A stretch of 47,148 bases of DNA from Myxococcales bacterium (GCA_016191785.1 JACPVJ010000009.1:1-47148); one strand, 5' to 3'. Shown: positions 1 to 9,224, numbered from the stretch's first letter. Numbers and translations are program-made. The notes: generated from the sequence alone by a model not told the origin.

Positions 1-162
1 GGGCGAGGCGGGGGCACCCCGCTCGAACGCCGCTCTCGAATTTGTGCTTCCCCCCCAGCCCCACCCGCCAGAGCGCCTAACTGATCGATGACGCGTCGCT
101 TTTCACCACCGGGCCGGCCCGACTACCAATCGGGAGTGGGGCTTGATCCGAGTGGACCCCGC

Positions 163-1632
163 TCACGGCCCGACGGAGAGCCCGTCGAACAGCACGTTCG
201 CCCCGAGCTTGTCGTCCCAGCCCGAGGCGTTGGCGAAGCGAATCGCGTACTCGGGCACGTCGCGCAGCGTGAGCGCCGGATCGGGGAGTGACAGGGCGAC
301 GCGATAGACGCCGGCGGGCAGGTTCGCGGGCAACGGCACGCTCGCCTGGAAGGTGTGGGGCCCTGGCTCGAAGCGCCGGGGGTCGACCGAGAGCTTCTGG
401 ACGACCCGCGTGGGGCCGTCGAGGACGACGTCCATCTCCGGAGCGGAATAGGGCGGAGCGAAGCCGTCGTTCCTGAGCTTCACGGACACGTTGAGCGCGC
501 ACCCCGGCGTGGCCTTCTCGGGAAAAGAGGCAGACTCGAGCACCAGGCGATAGCCGAGGCGGGCCTTCACCGTCTCGTGGCAACCCTCGCTCTTGAAGCG
601 GGCCAGCGCAGCCGGGTGGTAGAGCGCGTTCAAGAACGACCAGTGGAGTTTCTGCATCTCCGGAACTGCGACGGCGCACTTCGTCCGGGCCGGGAAGTCG
701 GCGCAGGTCTCACCGCCCATGGGCACGAAGCGCGTGTCCTGGGCGAGGAGGTTCTTCCACGCGTCGATCTGGCCGGCCGGGTAGGTGCCGACGTCGTCGT
801 CACTCGACAGGAAGCAGTCGTTGTGGTGGCCCACGCGAGCCACGGCCGTGGTGCCGAAGGCTGCCGCCTCGGTGGCCGCCCCGCCGGCGTAGGTTTGCTT
901 GAAGCTCCAGCGCCGCACCAGCACGAAGAGCTGTGGCGGCGCGGCGGCGAGCAAGGCGTCCAGGATGGCCTTCTGAGCCGTCGGACTCTGGTCGAGCTTG
1001 TTGGTGCTCGAGTGCCACTCCCCCCAGGGGCCGATGAACCCGGCTTGAAACACCGCGATGACGTCGGCGTGCTGCTGCAGCAGCGGCGCCAGGGTCTGGA
1101 TGTGCTCGAGGATCCGCGAGAGCTTGGCGTCGTTCGGCGCCGTGAAGTCTTCCCGATAAACGAAGCGCAGGACGACCTTGATCTTCGCCGCGCGCACCCG
1201 ATCGAGCCCGGCCGAGAGCTTGACCACGAACGAGCTCGGGATGGGCGCGTCGATGTACGGCAAGAGCGACACGCCCGCGTAGGCCAGCGTGCGGCCCGCG
1301 GCGCGCACGCCCTTGAAGTCGTCGTTCGACGCGAGCTCGACGACGTCGTACAAGCCTCGGCTCGGGTTCGGCACGTCCACGTTGGCCTCGAGCGCCGAGT
1401 AGACGTGGTCGACGGGCGCGCTCGGGCAGGTCGGCGCGTCGCTGGTCGCGTCGCCCGTACTACCACCGAGAGAGAGCCCGGTGCCGGCCGAGCCGTCCAT
1501 GCCCGAGACCCCGCCCGTCACCGCGCCGCCGGTGCCGCCGGTGCCCCCGCTGCCCGCTCCCGAGCTGTCGTCCCCACAGGACAACGCCAAGAAAAGTCCG
1601 AGGCACGACGCGAGCAGCGGACGGCGACCCAT
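163..1632 (-). CDS. DUF4874/DUF4832-domain lipoprotein
   Basis: Predicted 489-residue secreted lipoprotein. The chosen ATG at 1632 begins a hydrophobic signal with lipobox LALSC (Cys19), which an upstream in-frame start would bury. A Gly/Ser/Thr-rich linker follows (about residues 20-60), typical of myxobacterial lipoproteins. The body has a TIM-barrel-like DUF4874 part (NPSRGLYDVVEL, then FIGPWGEWHSS) followed by DUF4832 and a C-terminal beta-sandwich-like region (LNVSVKLRNDGFAPPYS). These domains occur in secreted proteins thought to act on glycans, but the activity is unknown. The conserved GEWH and the acidic residues around it resemble a glycosidase barrel; that is inference. It probably acts in the periplasm or at the outer membrane. 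Confidence 0.85.
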   Translation of the reverse strand: MGRRPLLASCLGLFLALSCGDDSSGAGSGGTGGTGGAVTGGVSGMDGSAGTGLSLGGSTGDATSDAPTCPSAPVDHVYSALEANVDVPNPSRGLYDVVELASNDDFKGVRAAGRTLAYAGVSLLPYIDAPIPSSFVVKLSAGLDRVRAAKIKVVLRFVYREDFTAPNDAKLSRILEHIQTLAPLLQQHADVIAVFQAGFIGPWGEWHSSTNKLDQSPTAQKAILDALLAAAPPQLFVLVRRWSFKQTYAGGAATEAAAFGTTAVARVGHHNDCFLSSDDDVGTYPAGQIDAWKNLLAQDTRFVPMGGETCADFPARTKCAVAVPEMQKLHWSFLNALYHPAALARFKSEGCHETVKARLGYRLVLESASFPEKATPGCALNVSVKLRNDGFAPPYSAPEMDVVLDGPTRVVQKLSVDPRRFEPGPHTFQASVPLPANLPAGVYRVALSLPDPALTLRDVPEYAIRFANASGWDDKLGANVLFDGLSVGP

Positions 1633-1713
1633 GACCACGGAGGGTAGCCCGTCTCTCCCCGTCGCGCTGAGCCGCTGCACGATCGGGCGACGTCGGCGGA
1701 TCCGAACTGCGAG

Positions 1714-1911
1714 CTAGCGCAGGACGGGCTCCTGAACCTCGCCCAGGACCTCTTCGTCCGGGCCCAGGATCCTGACGAGCTCCCCGCGGTGCGTGCGCGA
1801 GAGATCCCGGGCCTTCTTGATCTGGCCCTTCTTGAAGACCGCGCTCTGGGCGTCGCGGTCCGACGCCTTGAACTTCGCGGCTGCCCCTGCGCTCAAGCGA
1901 ACGATCTGCAT
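1714..1911 (-). CDS. small conserved-looking hypothetical protein
   Basis: A 65-residue, Lys/Arg-rich soluble protein without signal peptide or membrane segment. Codons show strong G/C third-position bias, which supports a real gene. It lies 42 bases downstream of the guaB1-like gene on the same strand and could be co-transcribed with it. The middle (about residues 24-45, KKGQIKKARDLSRTHRGELV) is basic and might contact nucleic acid, but I recognise no family. Confidence 0.6.
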   Translation of the reverse strand: MQIVRLSAGAAAKFKASDRDAQSAVFKKGQIKKARDLSRTHRGELVRILGPDEEVLGEVQEPVLR

Positions 1912-1953
1912 GCTCTGCTCCGGGCGCAGCCTACTCGGTCTCGCCGGAAAACC

Positions 1954-3402
1954 CTAGCGTCGGAGCGCGCCGTGGGGCGTCCCCTCGAGGTAGCCGGCGG
2001 GGCTCTGGACGCCGATCACGGCCCTTTCGTGAAAGTCGTCGATGGTCTTCGCGCCTGCGTAGGTGAGCGCCGACTGCACTCCCGTGATCATGTCCACGAC
2101 GATGGCGCCGACGCTCTCGTGGCCCTCTCGGATGTAGATGCGCGAGGTGGAGATGCCCTCACGGAAGAACCCCTTCTTCGCGCGCTCGAACGCGTCTTGC
2201 TCGGCGGCGCGGTCGCTCACCGCGCGCGCGCTCGCCATCCCGTAGTTCTCCTTGTAGAGCGCGCCGTCTCGGTCCTCTTTGACGTCGCCCGGGCTCTCGT
2301 AGGTGCCCGCGAGCGCGGTGCCCACCATGACGCGTGTCGCGCCCGCCGCCAGGTAGAGCGCGGCGTCACGCGGGTGTCGCACGCCGCCGTCGGCCCACAC
2401 GTGCTTGCCACGCGCCCGCGCCTCGCGCGCACAGACCTGCACCGACGTGAAGGTGGGGCGCCCGGCGCCGGTCTGCATGCGTGTTGTGCACATGGCGCCG
2501 GGGCCGACGTTGACCTTGACCACGTCGGCCCCCGCCTCCAAGAGCGCGCGCGTGCCCTCCGCGGTGCAGACGTTGCCCGCGACCACCGGGACACGACCCT
2601 TCACCACGTCCGCCACCGCGCGCAGCGTCTCGAGCATGCGCCGCTGGTGTCCGTGGGCCGTGTCCACGACGATCGCCGCGACGCCGAGCTCGACGAGCTG
2701 CGCCGCAAGGCCCGCCGATTGACCCGAGATGCCGATGGCCGCCGCCACCATCAGCTCGCCCTTGGGGCCCAGCGCCGGGCGAAGGAGCTCGAGGCGCACG
2801 GCGTCGTCGCGCCCGAGAATGCCGGCCAGGCGCCCGTCGGCGTCCAGTACCGGCGCCGCCTTCACGCGCGCCTCTTCCATCCGCAGAAACGCCTCACGGT
2901 TCGCGATTCCCACCGGCAACGTGACCGGGCGTTTCGACATGATCGCCGACGCCGGTGTGAACTGATCACGATCGCGGAGGTCCGCGTGCGTGATGATGCC
3001 GAGCGGCCGCTGCTCGTCGTCCACCACGACGACGAGATCGTGCGAGCGCTTGCGGATGATGCCCTGCACGTCGCGCAGCGTCGCCCGCGGCGAGACCGAG
3101 AGCGCCGTGTCGTAGCGCGGGTCGGCCGAGTGAATGTGCGCCACGATCCGCGCGACAGTGCCGACGTCCATGTCCTGCGGCAGCACGCCGAGCCCGCCGA
3201 AGCGGGCCATGGTCTCCGCCATCCGCTTGCCGGTGACGGCGTTCATGTTCGCCGAAACGATCGGGTGCGAGCAGCCGGGGAAGTCGGAGGGCGACAGCTC
3301 CGCCTCGAGGCGCGATGTCCCCTCGTACAGGCTGGGATTCAGAAAGACGTCGTCGGTGGAGAGCTCGAGTTGCTCGTCGTGCTCGGGATGGAGGAAGCGC
3401 AT
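1954..3402 (-). CDS. guaB1: GuaB1-family IMP dehydrogenase/GMP reductase-related protein
   Basis: 482-residue cytosolic enzyme of the IMPDH/GMP reductase superfamily: a TIM barrel interrupted by a CBS-domain pair at about residues 100-205. The nucleotide-binding catalytic loop GPGAMCTTR places the active-site cysteine at residue 305. The order (barrel start, CBS pair, GISG, DTAHGH, NVCTAEG, Cys loop, WADGGVRHPRD) matches the GuaB1 branch common in actinobacteria and myxobacteria; the mycobacterial GuaB1 enzyme acts as a CBS-regulated GMP reductase. Reductase activity here is inferred from family placement. The start at 3402 (MRFLHPEHDEQ) gives the usual family length; upstream in-frame sequence is Arg-rich and not protein-like. 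Confidence 0.9.
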   Translation of the reverse strand: MRFLHPEHDEQLELSTDDVFLNPSLYEGTSRLEAELSPSDFPGCSHPIVSANMNAVTGKRMAETMARFGGLGVLPQDMDVGTVARIVAHIHSADPRYDTALSVSPRATLRDVQGIIRKRSHDLVVVVDDEQRPLGIITHADLRDRDQFTPASAIMSKRPVTLPVGIANREAFLRMEEARVKAAPVLDADGRLAGILGRDDAVRLELLRPALGPKGELMVAAAIGISGQSAGLAAQLVELGVAAIVVDTAHGHQRRMLETLRAVADVVKGRVPVVAGNVCTAEGTRALLEAGADVVKVNVGPGAMCTTRMQTGAGRPTFTSVQVCAREARARGKHVWADGGVRHPRDAALYLAAGATRVMVGTALAGTYESPGDVKEDRDGALYKENYGMASARAVSDRAAEQDAFERAKKGFFREGISTSRIYIREGHESVGAIVVDMITGVQSALTYAGAKTIDDFHERAVIGVQSPAGYLEGTPHGALRR

Positions 3403-3484
3403 TCTCCGCAGCGTAGTCCAGGTGGAGAGAAAGACCGCGTGCGCGAATCGCACTCGCCGCGAGCGACGACCTCGTCTGGGGGGG

Positions 3485-3775
3485 CTACGCGCCGCCGGCC
3501 TCGTCGCGGTCTGCCATGGCCGCCGCGAGCGCACGCTCGAGGACCGCGACGAGTGGCCGATCGAGCGGCTTGGCCCGCAGCCGCACCCCGTCCCACCGAC
3601 CCTCCGCCAGCACCGCCCAGTCCCAGGTGCCGCACGCGCGCGACGAGATCGCGAGCGCGGAGCCAAACCCCGTGTCGATCCGGTAGTCGACCCCCTCGAT
3701 CTCGAGCTCTACGATGGGGGTCTCGTCGTGGTTGACGCTGGCGGCCGCCGCGGCACGATCTGGCTTGATTTGCAT
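3485..3775 (-). CDS. hypothetical 96-residue protein
   Basis: Small acidic/neutral soluble protein of unknown function. The ATG at 3775 follows GAGG at a suitable distance; a TTG 15 bases upstream is also possible. The sequence is protein-like (TPIVELEIEGVDYRIDTGFG, then a C-terminal helix ending in Ala-rich sequence) and codon bias fits the neighbours. It lies 82 bases upstream of guaB1 on the same strand. No domain recognised. Confidence 0.6.
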   Translation of the reverse strand: MQIKPDRAAAAASVNHDETPIVELEIEGVDYRIDTGFGSALAISSRACGTWDWAVLAEGRWDGVRLRAKPLDRPLVAVLERALAAAMADRDEAGGA

Positions 3776-4090
3776 GGGCTGTGTCCTCAAATGCTGAGCA
3801 TGAGTTCAGTACCACGCTCCCGGCCGGGCGGCAAGGCGAGCTCCCCACGCGGGCACCATCGCCGGCAGGCCGTGGCTCGCCAGTTGACGCGCGAGCGTGC
3901 TGACGGAGTGCGGCGCGGCGCCGCTCTCGCTGACGAGGATCACCGCCCGGTGATGGAGGCGTCGTCCTTGGCGCAAGACAGATCGACGGGCACGCCGTCA
4001 GCGTCGAGCCCGGGCATCTCCCCGACCGTCCACTCGCCGCGGACGCCCCAGTCGAAAAAGTCCTCACCGGTCGCGTTGCCTCGCGCCGTG
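3776..4090 (-). other. gene-poor gap with possible decayed coding sequence
   Basis: No intact gene is evident. Two minus-strand frames without usable start codons look protein-like: one ends at 3940 (contains GEDFFDWGVRGEWTVGEMPG), and a second frame continues from there to a stop at 3806 (contains ILVSESGAAPHSVSTLARQL). This is what a frameshifted, 5'-truncated gene would look like, but high GC content makes such readings common, so the interpretation is weak. Confidence 0.2.
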
Positions 4091-4576
4091 TCACCCGGGC
4101 TTGCAGGTCCCGCCCATGCAGACCAAGCCGGGGCAGCAGACGATCTGCGACGTCATGCAGTCCTTTCCGGCCGGGATGCACTTCGGCATCCCGAGGCAGA
4201 GCGGCGCCAGCGCGGGGTCTTGGGCAATGCAGCCCACGAGCGCGGCGCTGTCCATGTCGCTGGGGTAAGAGCACCCCGGTGTCTCGCTGCACGCGCAGGT
4301 CGCGTAATCTGCGATGGCCTTGCAGTCGGTCGGGTTCAGGCATTTCACGGCGAGGGCCTTGCACGGCGAGGCGTCGATGGCCTTGAGGCACTCGCCCCAC
4401 GGACATTGCAGCACGGCGCCGCCGGTGCCGCCGCCGCCCGTCGACGACCCACCACTGCCGCCGGCGCCGCCACCACCCGTGCCGCCGCCACCCGTGCCGC
4501 TCGGGCCTTCGTTGGTGGTCGAGGAAGAGCACGCGAGACCCGTCGCCAGAACAGCCCACGCCAGATAGCGCACCAT
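4091..4576 (-). CDS. Cys-rich lipoprotein with Gly-rich linker
   Basis: About 161 residues. The signal MVRYLAWAVLATGLAC gives a lipobox TGLAC with Cys16 (a GTG nine bases upstream is an alternative start). A Gly/Thr/Ser linker runs to about residue 54. The C-terminal domain has more than a dozen cysteines (for example CPWGECLKAI, CACSETPGCSY, CCPGLVCMGGTCKPG), suggesting a compact disulfide-bonded extracellular domain. Exact function unknown; it is one of several similarly built surface lipoproteins in the window. Confidence 0.8.
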   Translation of the reverse strand: MVRYLAWAVLATGLACSSSTTNEGPSGTGGGGTGGGGAGGSGGSSTGGGGTGGAVLQCPWGECLKAIDASPCKALAVKCLNPTDCKAIADYATCACSETPGCSYPSDMDSAALVGCIAQDPALAPLCLGMPKCIPAGKDCMTSQIVCCPGLVCMGGTCKPG

Positions 4577-4634
4577 CGAGGGCACGCTAGCATGCGTTGA
4601 CCCCCACCGGTCCGCGCCACATGCTCGCCTCGCC

Positions 4635-4958
4635 GTGCACGTCGTCTACGTGGCCCGAGATCTCTGGGAGGCGCAGCTCTTGCTCGATCAGCTGATCGAG
4701 CTGTGGATCAAGGCGCGGATCGACAACGCGCTGAGCCTCGGCGTCTACGGCGAGCTGCCCTATCAAGCCTCGCGCCCGCGGGTGGTGGTCGAGCGCGAGG
4801 GCGACGTGGCTCGCGCGCTCAGGGCCGTGCGCGAGTTCGAGGCGCGCCAGCAAGCCAGCGTCGACGGCGTGCGGCTGTGCGCGAGCTGCGGGGACGAGAG
4901 CCCCGAGAACTTCGAGCTGTGCTGGAAGTGCGGCGGCGAGCTCGAGCCTCGAGGCTGA
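4635..4958 (+). CDS. DUF2007-type protein with C-terminal zinc ribbon
   Basis: 107-residue protein starting with GTG at 4635. The N-terminal half (HVVYVARDLWEAQLLLDQL through the ALSLGVYGELPYQ segment) resembles the DUF2007 putative signal-transducing fold related to ACT/PII-like domains. The C-terminus carries a zinc ribbon CASC...CWKC (about residues 82-99). It is convergent with the acyl-CoA dehydrogenase gene, with 7 bases between stops. DUF2007 has no established biochemical role; binding of a small molecule or protein is inference. Confidence 0.8.
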   Translation: MHVVYVARDLWEAQLLLDQLIELWIKARIDNALSLGVYGELPYQASRPRVVVEREGDVARALRAVREFEARQQASVDGVRLCASCGDESPENFELCWKCGGELEPRG

Positions 4959-4965
4959 GGGGGGC

Positions 4966-6135
4966 TCAGAGTCCCAAGAGCTTCGCCAGGTAGTACGTCA
5001 TCGTCTCGCTGGTGCCGCCGCCGATCTTGAGCAGGCGCGCGTCTCGCCAGGCGCGGGCGATGGGGTACTCCTCGATGTATCCCCAGCCGCCATGGAACTG
5101 CAGGCAGGTGTCCATCACCTCGGCCACCAGCTCGCCGGCCACGATCTTGGCCATGCTGATCAGCTTCACCGTCTCCATGCTGACGTTGCCTTGGTTCACG
5201 TACTTGTCGGTGTTGTACGCATCCACGCACTTGTCGACGAAGGCCTGCGCCATCTCGACCTTGGTGTACATGTTGACGAACTTGTGCTGCCACACCTCGC
5301 GCTTGATCAGCGGCTTGCCGAACGCGACGCGCTGCTCGCCATAGGCCCGTGAGAACTCGATGGCGAAGCGCGCACCGGCGATGCCTGACACCGCGCCGAT
5401 CAGACGCTCGGCCTGGAAGTTCTGCATCAGGTACATGAAGCCCATGTTCTCTTCCCCCAGCCGATAGCGCTCGGGGATGCGCACGTCTTCCAGCCACAGC
5501 TCGGCGGTGTCCGAGGCGTGGTTGCCGATCTTCTCGAGCTTCTTGCCGACCTTGAAGCCCTTGGTGTCGGTCGGCAGAAGGAAGAAGGTGCACCCGTGGG
5601 CGCCCGACTCGGGGTTGGTCTTGGCCAAGAGCGTGACGAAGCTGGCCCGCGCGCCGTTGGTGATGAAGGTCTTCTGACCGTTCAGCACGTAGTCGCCGCC
5701 GTCTTTCTTGGCGACGGTGCGAATGCCCGCGACATCGCTGCCGGCGCCGGGCTCACTCACGCCGATGGCCGCGATGCGATCGCCCGCCAGCGCGGGCTTC
5801 AGGAACTCGTCGATCTGCGCGGGGGTGCCCAGATCGGCGATCACCGGCGTCGCCATGTCGGTCTGCACGAGCAGCGCCATGGTCACGCCGGCGCAGCGAC
5901 CGCGCGGCAGCTCTTGGGCCTTGGCCACGCTGAACCAGTAATCGCCACCCGAACCGCCGCACGCCTCCGAATAGTGCGCGCCCAAGATGCCGAGCTGGCC
6001 GGCCTTCTTGAACAGCTCGCTGGGGAAGTCCTTCGCCTTCTCCCAGTCGTCCGAATAGGGCGCGATCTCTCTCTCGGCGAACTGGCGGACGGTCTTGCGG
6101 AAGTGCTCGTGCTCTTCGGTGTACGGGTTCCACAT
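4966..6135 (-). CDS. acyl-CoA dehydrogenase
   Basis: 389-residue FAD-dependent acyl-CoA dehydrogenase for alpha,beta-dehydrogenation of an acyl-CoA in fatty-acid or branched-chain catabolism. Visible family signatures are SEPGAGSDVAG (substrate/FAD region), GQKTFITNGARA, the C-terminal helical domain with QRVAFGKPL and QFHGGWGYIEEYPIARAWRDARLLKIGGGTSE split over the expected positions; the catalytic Glu usually lies in this last region (EEYP). The start at 6135 has GAGGGAA upstream and gives the normal family length. An ATG at 6225 with a stronger AGGAGGGC would add 30 residues and cannot be excluded. Acyl chain specificity is not readable. Confidence 0.93.
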   Translation of the reverse strand: MWNPYTEEHEHFRKTVRQFAEREIAPYSDDWEKAKDFPSELFKKAGQLGILGAHYSEACGGSGGDYWFSVAKAQELPRGRCAGVTMALLVQTDMATPVIADLGTPAQIDEFLKPALAGDRIAAIGVSEPGAGSDVAGIRTVAKKDGGDYVLNGQKTFITNGARASFVTLLAKTNPESGAHGCTFFLLPTDTKGFKVGKKLEKIGNHASDTAELWLEDVRIPERYRLGEENMGFMYLMQNFQAERLIGAVSGIAGARFAIEFSRAYGEQRVAFGKPLIKREVWQHKFVNMYTKVEMAQAFVDKCVDAYNTDKYVNQGNVSMETVKLISMAKIVAGELVAEVMDTCLQFHGGWGYIEEYPIARAWRDARLLKIGGGTSETMTYYLAKLLGL

Positions 6136-6255
6136 GGCGATTCCCTCGGGCAGGCCGGACCACCCCGGCGCGGAATGATTCGTACACGAAATATCTGGCG
6201 CCGCAACCCGCCGGACCTTGGACATCCGCTCGCCCTCCTCGTAGCGTGATCTCCG

Positions 6256-6708
6256 ATGATTCCGGCACGCCTCGCGCTCCTGGTCTTGGCTCTGCCCGTC
6301 TGCGGCTGCCCCTCGAAAGAGGCCGAAGACCCAAGCCACATCCTGGGGGACTGGACCGAGCACCAGGGCGTCGAGGGCGCCACGGGCGCGCAGGGGAAGG
6401 CCGACCCCCGGTCGACCGGGGCGCAGGCCGCGACGGGGGAGCGCGTCGCCACCCGGCTCGAGTGCGAGGCGGCGGCGCGCCGCATCGAAGAGCTGGCCCT
6501 GGAGCTGGCGGTCAAAGAGGCGCGCGACCCGGCGGAGCGACGCGAGCTCGAGCAGCGCAAGAAGAGCGTGCTGCAGAGCACCGAGCACGCGGCGCGGGTG
6601 AAAGAGGGCGCCGAAGAGTGCCTGTCACGCGACACCACCCGGAGCGAGGCGGCGTGCATCGCCCGCGCGCGAGGCGAGCTCGACGTGGACCGCTGCAGCA
6701 AGCAGTGA
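6256..6708 (+). CDS. small helical lipoprotein
   Basis: 150 residues. Signal MIPARLALLVLALPVCGC with a lipobox Cys at 16 (or 18). The mature part is charged and probably mostly alpha-helical (residues 70-115: LECEAAARRIEELALELAV and following), with cysteines in the second half (GAEECLS, EAACIA, DRCSKQ). No domain recognised. It is divergent from the acyl-CoA dehydrogenase gene and lies 36 bases before the OPT transporter on the same strand, so it may share its transcript. Confidence 0.72.
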   Translation: MIPARLALLVLALPVCGCPSKEAEDPSHILGDWTEHQGVEGATGAQGKADPRSTGAQAATGERVATRLECEAAARRIEELALELAVKEARDPAERRELEQRKKSVLQSTEHAARVKEGAEECLSRDTTRSEAACIARARGELDVDRCSKQ

Positions 6709-6744
6709 CTCGCGCCGAGTTCTCGGCTAGGCCCTCGGGTCCGC

Positions 6745-8571
6745 ATGACGACCCCGACGGAGCCCGCGCCGATCCACCCGCCCGACCTGCCCGAGCTGAC
6801 GCTCCGCGCCGTGCTCACCGGCATGGCCCTCGGCGGGGTGCTCTCGATCTGCAACATCTATGCGGGGCTGAAGATCGGCTGGGGAATGAACATGAGCGTG
6901 ACCGCCGCGCTCCTGGGTTTCGCCATCTGGAAGGCGTTCGAGGTGGGCGGCGCCCGCCAGTTCTCGATCCTCGAGAACAACCTCAACCAGACCGCCGCAT
7001 CGTCCGCCGCGGCCGTGTCGTCGGCGGGACTGGTCGCGCCCATCCCTGCGCTGACCATCATGACGGGGTTCCAGTACACCTGGCAGCTGCTGGCGGTGTG
7101 GACCGGCAGCGTGATGCTGGTGGGGATCGTCGCGGGCATCGGGCTACGTCGCCAGCTCTTGGTGGTGGACAAGCTGCCGTTCCCGGGTGGCATGGCCTCG
7201 GCCGAAACGCTGAAGCAGATGTACGCCAAGGGCAGAGAGGCCATGTCGCGCGTGCGCATGCTCGGCGTCGGCGCGGTGATCGCCAGCGTGGCTGCCTTGG
7301 TGGTCGAGTATGCCAAGGTGCCCAAGTGGGCGCCGCCCCTCTCGTGGCCCGCGGGGGCTCCCGTCGCGGCCAAGGGGATCAGCAAGATCTCGCTCACCAA
7401 CCTGGGCTTCGCGCTCGATCCCTCGCCGCTCATGGCGGCGGTGGGCGTGCTGGTGGGCTTCCGGGCCGCCGCGTCGCTGTTCCTCGGCTCGGTGATCGCC
7501 TACGGCGTGCTCGGGCCCTACGTGCTGGAGCACGGGTGGGCCCTGCCCACGGCGAAGATCGCCGACAAGCCGTGGTACACGCCGCTGCTCAGTTGGCTGC
7601 TCTGGCCGGGCGTCGCGATGATGGTCAGCTCGTCGCTCACGTCGCTGGCGTTCTCGTGGCGATCGATGCTGCGCGCGCTCTTGCCGAGCTCGAGGCGTGC
7701 GCAGGCCAGCGACGAGACGCTCCCCGAGGGCTCACGGCTCCGCGACGTCGTCCCGATGAAGTGGTTCCTCGGCGCCATCGTGGTGGTGACGGTCATCGCC
7801 ACGGTCACCCAGGTCTCGTACTTCTCCATCGCGTGGTGGACGGCGATCTTGGGCGTCTTGCTCACCTTCGTGCTGGCCGTGGTCACCGGGCGGGTGACCG
7901 GTGAGACCAACGTCACGCCGGTCGGTGCCATGGGCAAGGTCACCCAGCTGATGTTCGGGTTGATCCAGCCCGGCAACGTGGCCGCGAACTTGATGAGCGC
8001 CAACGTCACCGGCGGCGCGGCCTCCCAGACCGGCGACCTGCTCCACGATCTGAAGACCGGGCTCCTCTTGGGCGCGTCGCCCCGCCGTCAGGTGATCGCC
8101 CAGTGCTTCGGCACGCTCAGCGGCGCGATGGTGGGCTCGGCGGCGTACCTGGTGCTGGTGCGCGACGCGAAGGCGATGCTGCTCACGGACGAGTGGCCCG
8201 CCCCCGCGGTGGCGTCGTGGAAGGCCGTGGCCGAGCTGTTCGCCAAGGGCCTGGCGGCGATGCCGCCCGGCGCGTTGACCGCGATGTACATCGGCGGAGC
8301 CGCGGGCATCGTGCTCGCGATCTTGGAGAAGAAGCTCCCCGGGCGCCTGGCCAAGTGGGTCCCAAGCCCGTCGAGCCTGGGACTGGGTTTCGTCATCCCG
8401 GCCTATCAAGGGTTCTCGATGCTGCTCGGCGCCACCCTCGCGCTCTTCGTGCAGAAGAAGAACAAGGACTGGGCCGACCGCTTCTTGATCGTGCTGGCCA
8501 GCGGGTTCATCGCCGGCGAGAGCCTGACCGGCGTGGGCATCGCGCTGCACAAGATGCTCTTCGCGCACTGA
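6745..8571 (+). CDS. OPT-family oligopeptide/metal-chelate transporter
   Basis: 608-residue inner-membrane transporter with about 14-16 hydrophobic segments. The N-terminus ELTLRAVLTGMALGG...NIYAGLKIG is the hallmark opening of the OPT family, whose members import oligopeptides or metal chelates with proton coupling. A second family feature is the half-repeat with ETNVTPVGAMGKVTQL and the following GNVAANLMSANVTGGAASQTGDL at about residues 390-430. Substrate not predictable. It follows the lipoprotein at 6256 by 36 bases. Confidence 0.92.
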   Translation: MTTPTEPAPIHPPDLPELTLRAVLTGMALGGVLSICNIYAGLKIGWGMNMSVTAALLGFAIWKAFEVGGARQFSILENNLNQTAASSAAAVSSAGLVAPIPALTIMTGFQYTWQLLAVWTGSVMLVGIVAGIGLRRQLLVVDKLPFPGGMASAETLKQMYAKGREAMSRVRMLGVGAVIASVAALVVEYAKVPKWAPPLSWPAGAPVAAKGISKISLTNLGFALDPSPLMAAVGVLVGFRAAASLFLGSVIAYGVLGPYVLEHGWALPTAKIADKPWYTPLLSWLLWPGVAMMVSSSLTSLAFSWRSMLRALLPSSRRAQASDETLPEGSRLRDVVPMKWFLGAIVVVTVIATVTQVSYFSIAWWTAILGVLLTFVLAVVTGRVTGETNVTPVGAMGKVTQLMFGLIQPGNVAANLMSANVTGGAASQTGDLLHDLKTGLLLGASPRRQVIAQCFGTLSGAMVGSAAYLVLVRDAKAMLLTDEWPAPAVASWKAVAELFAKGLAAMPPGALTAMYIGGAAGIVLAILEKKLPGRLAKWVPSPSSLGLGFVIPAYQGFSMLLGATLALFVQKKNKDWADRFLIVLASGFIAGESLTGVGIALHKMLFAH

Positions 8572-8610
8572 GCTCGGGGCAACGCCGTCCCCTGCACGTT
8601 TCGGCCGCCA

Positions 8611-8625
8611 CACGGTCAAACCGTG
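8611..8625 (+). terminator. short hairpin between convergent genes
   Basis: CACGGT-CAA-ACCGTG forms a perfect 6-bp stem with a 3-base loop, between the OPT gene (+) and the lipoprotein at 8691 (-). No T-tract follows on either strand, so terminator function is only suggested by position. Confidence 0.3.
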
Positions 8626-8690
8626 CGGGGCAACGCGGTGACCCTCGCGACTTGGCCAACTCGCGGGCGAAGCTCGTGCGGGCCACTCGG

Positions 8691-9224
8691 TCAAGGCTTG
8701 GTGGCCGTGACCGAGTACTCGGTGGTGTGCTTGTCCATGCACCAGCCGCCCACCTCTTTGGCCGTGCCGGTCGCGGTGTTTCCAGAGAACACCACCGCGA
8801 TGCTCCAGTCCTGACACTGTTGCTCGCCCGAGTGGCACCACGAGAGCGAGTACCCCACCGTGACGGTACAGCTCGCGGCGTCGAGGGTCCCGCTCGCCAC
8901 GATCACCGCGGGGCCAGCGTCGGCGCCGGCGTCGGCCCCGCCATCGGGCCCGGGCGTGCAGGTGTCCTTGGGCACCTCGCGGTCGAGGAAGGTCACCTCG
9001 TAGGCGCCGCTGCCAGCGTCGGGCGACGCCACGATCTTCACGTGGTCCACTTGGGGCGATCCGGCGTCGGTGCCAAAGGTCCACGTCCAATCGCCTTCGG
9101 GCGCGCAGGGCCCGGCTTCAACCAGCACGTCGGCACCCGAGTCGGCACCCGAGTCGGCGTCAGCCTGGGTATCGGTGCCCCCGCACGCTGCCATCAGTGC
9201 ACACAAGATCAGAGACGCTCGCAT
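8691..9224 (-). CDS. lipoprotein of unknown function
   Basis: 177 residues from the ATG at 9224. Signal MRASLILCALMAACGG gives a lipobox with Cys14, then an Asp/Ala/Gly-rich linker (ADADSGADSGADV) and a second one near residue 100 (GGADAGADAG). The rest looks like beta-sheet: GDWTWTFGTD, VDHVKIVASPD, YEVTFLDREV, SWCHSGEQQC, IAVVFSGNTATGTA. Such antiparallel folds are common in secreted calycin-like proteins, but no family is recognised. It lies 61 bases downstream of the Ser/Thr kinase gene and may be the last gene of the efflux operon. Confidence 0.75.
   Translation of the reverse strand: MRASLILCALMAACGGTDTQADADSGADSGADVLVEAGPCAPEGDWTWTFGTDAGSPQVDHVKIVASPDAGSGAYEVTFLDREVPKDTCTPGPDGGADAGADAGPAVIVASGTLDAASCTVTVGYSLSWCHSGEQQCQDWSIAVVFSGNTATGTAKEVGGWCMDKHTTEYSVTATKP

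Noticed and set aside
1..162. Left-edge partial gene
   Set aside because: No frame is convincing in either direction; sequence before the DUF4832 stop looks intergenic.
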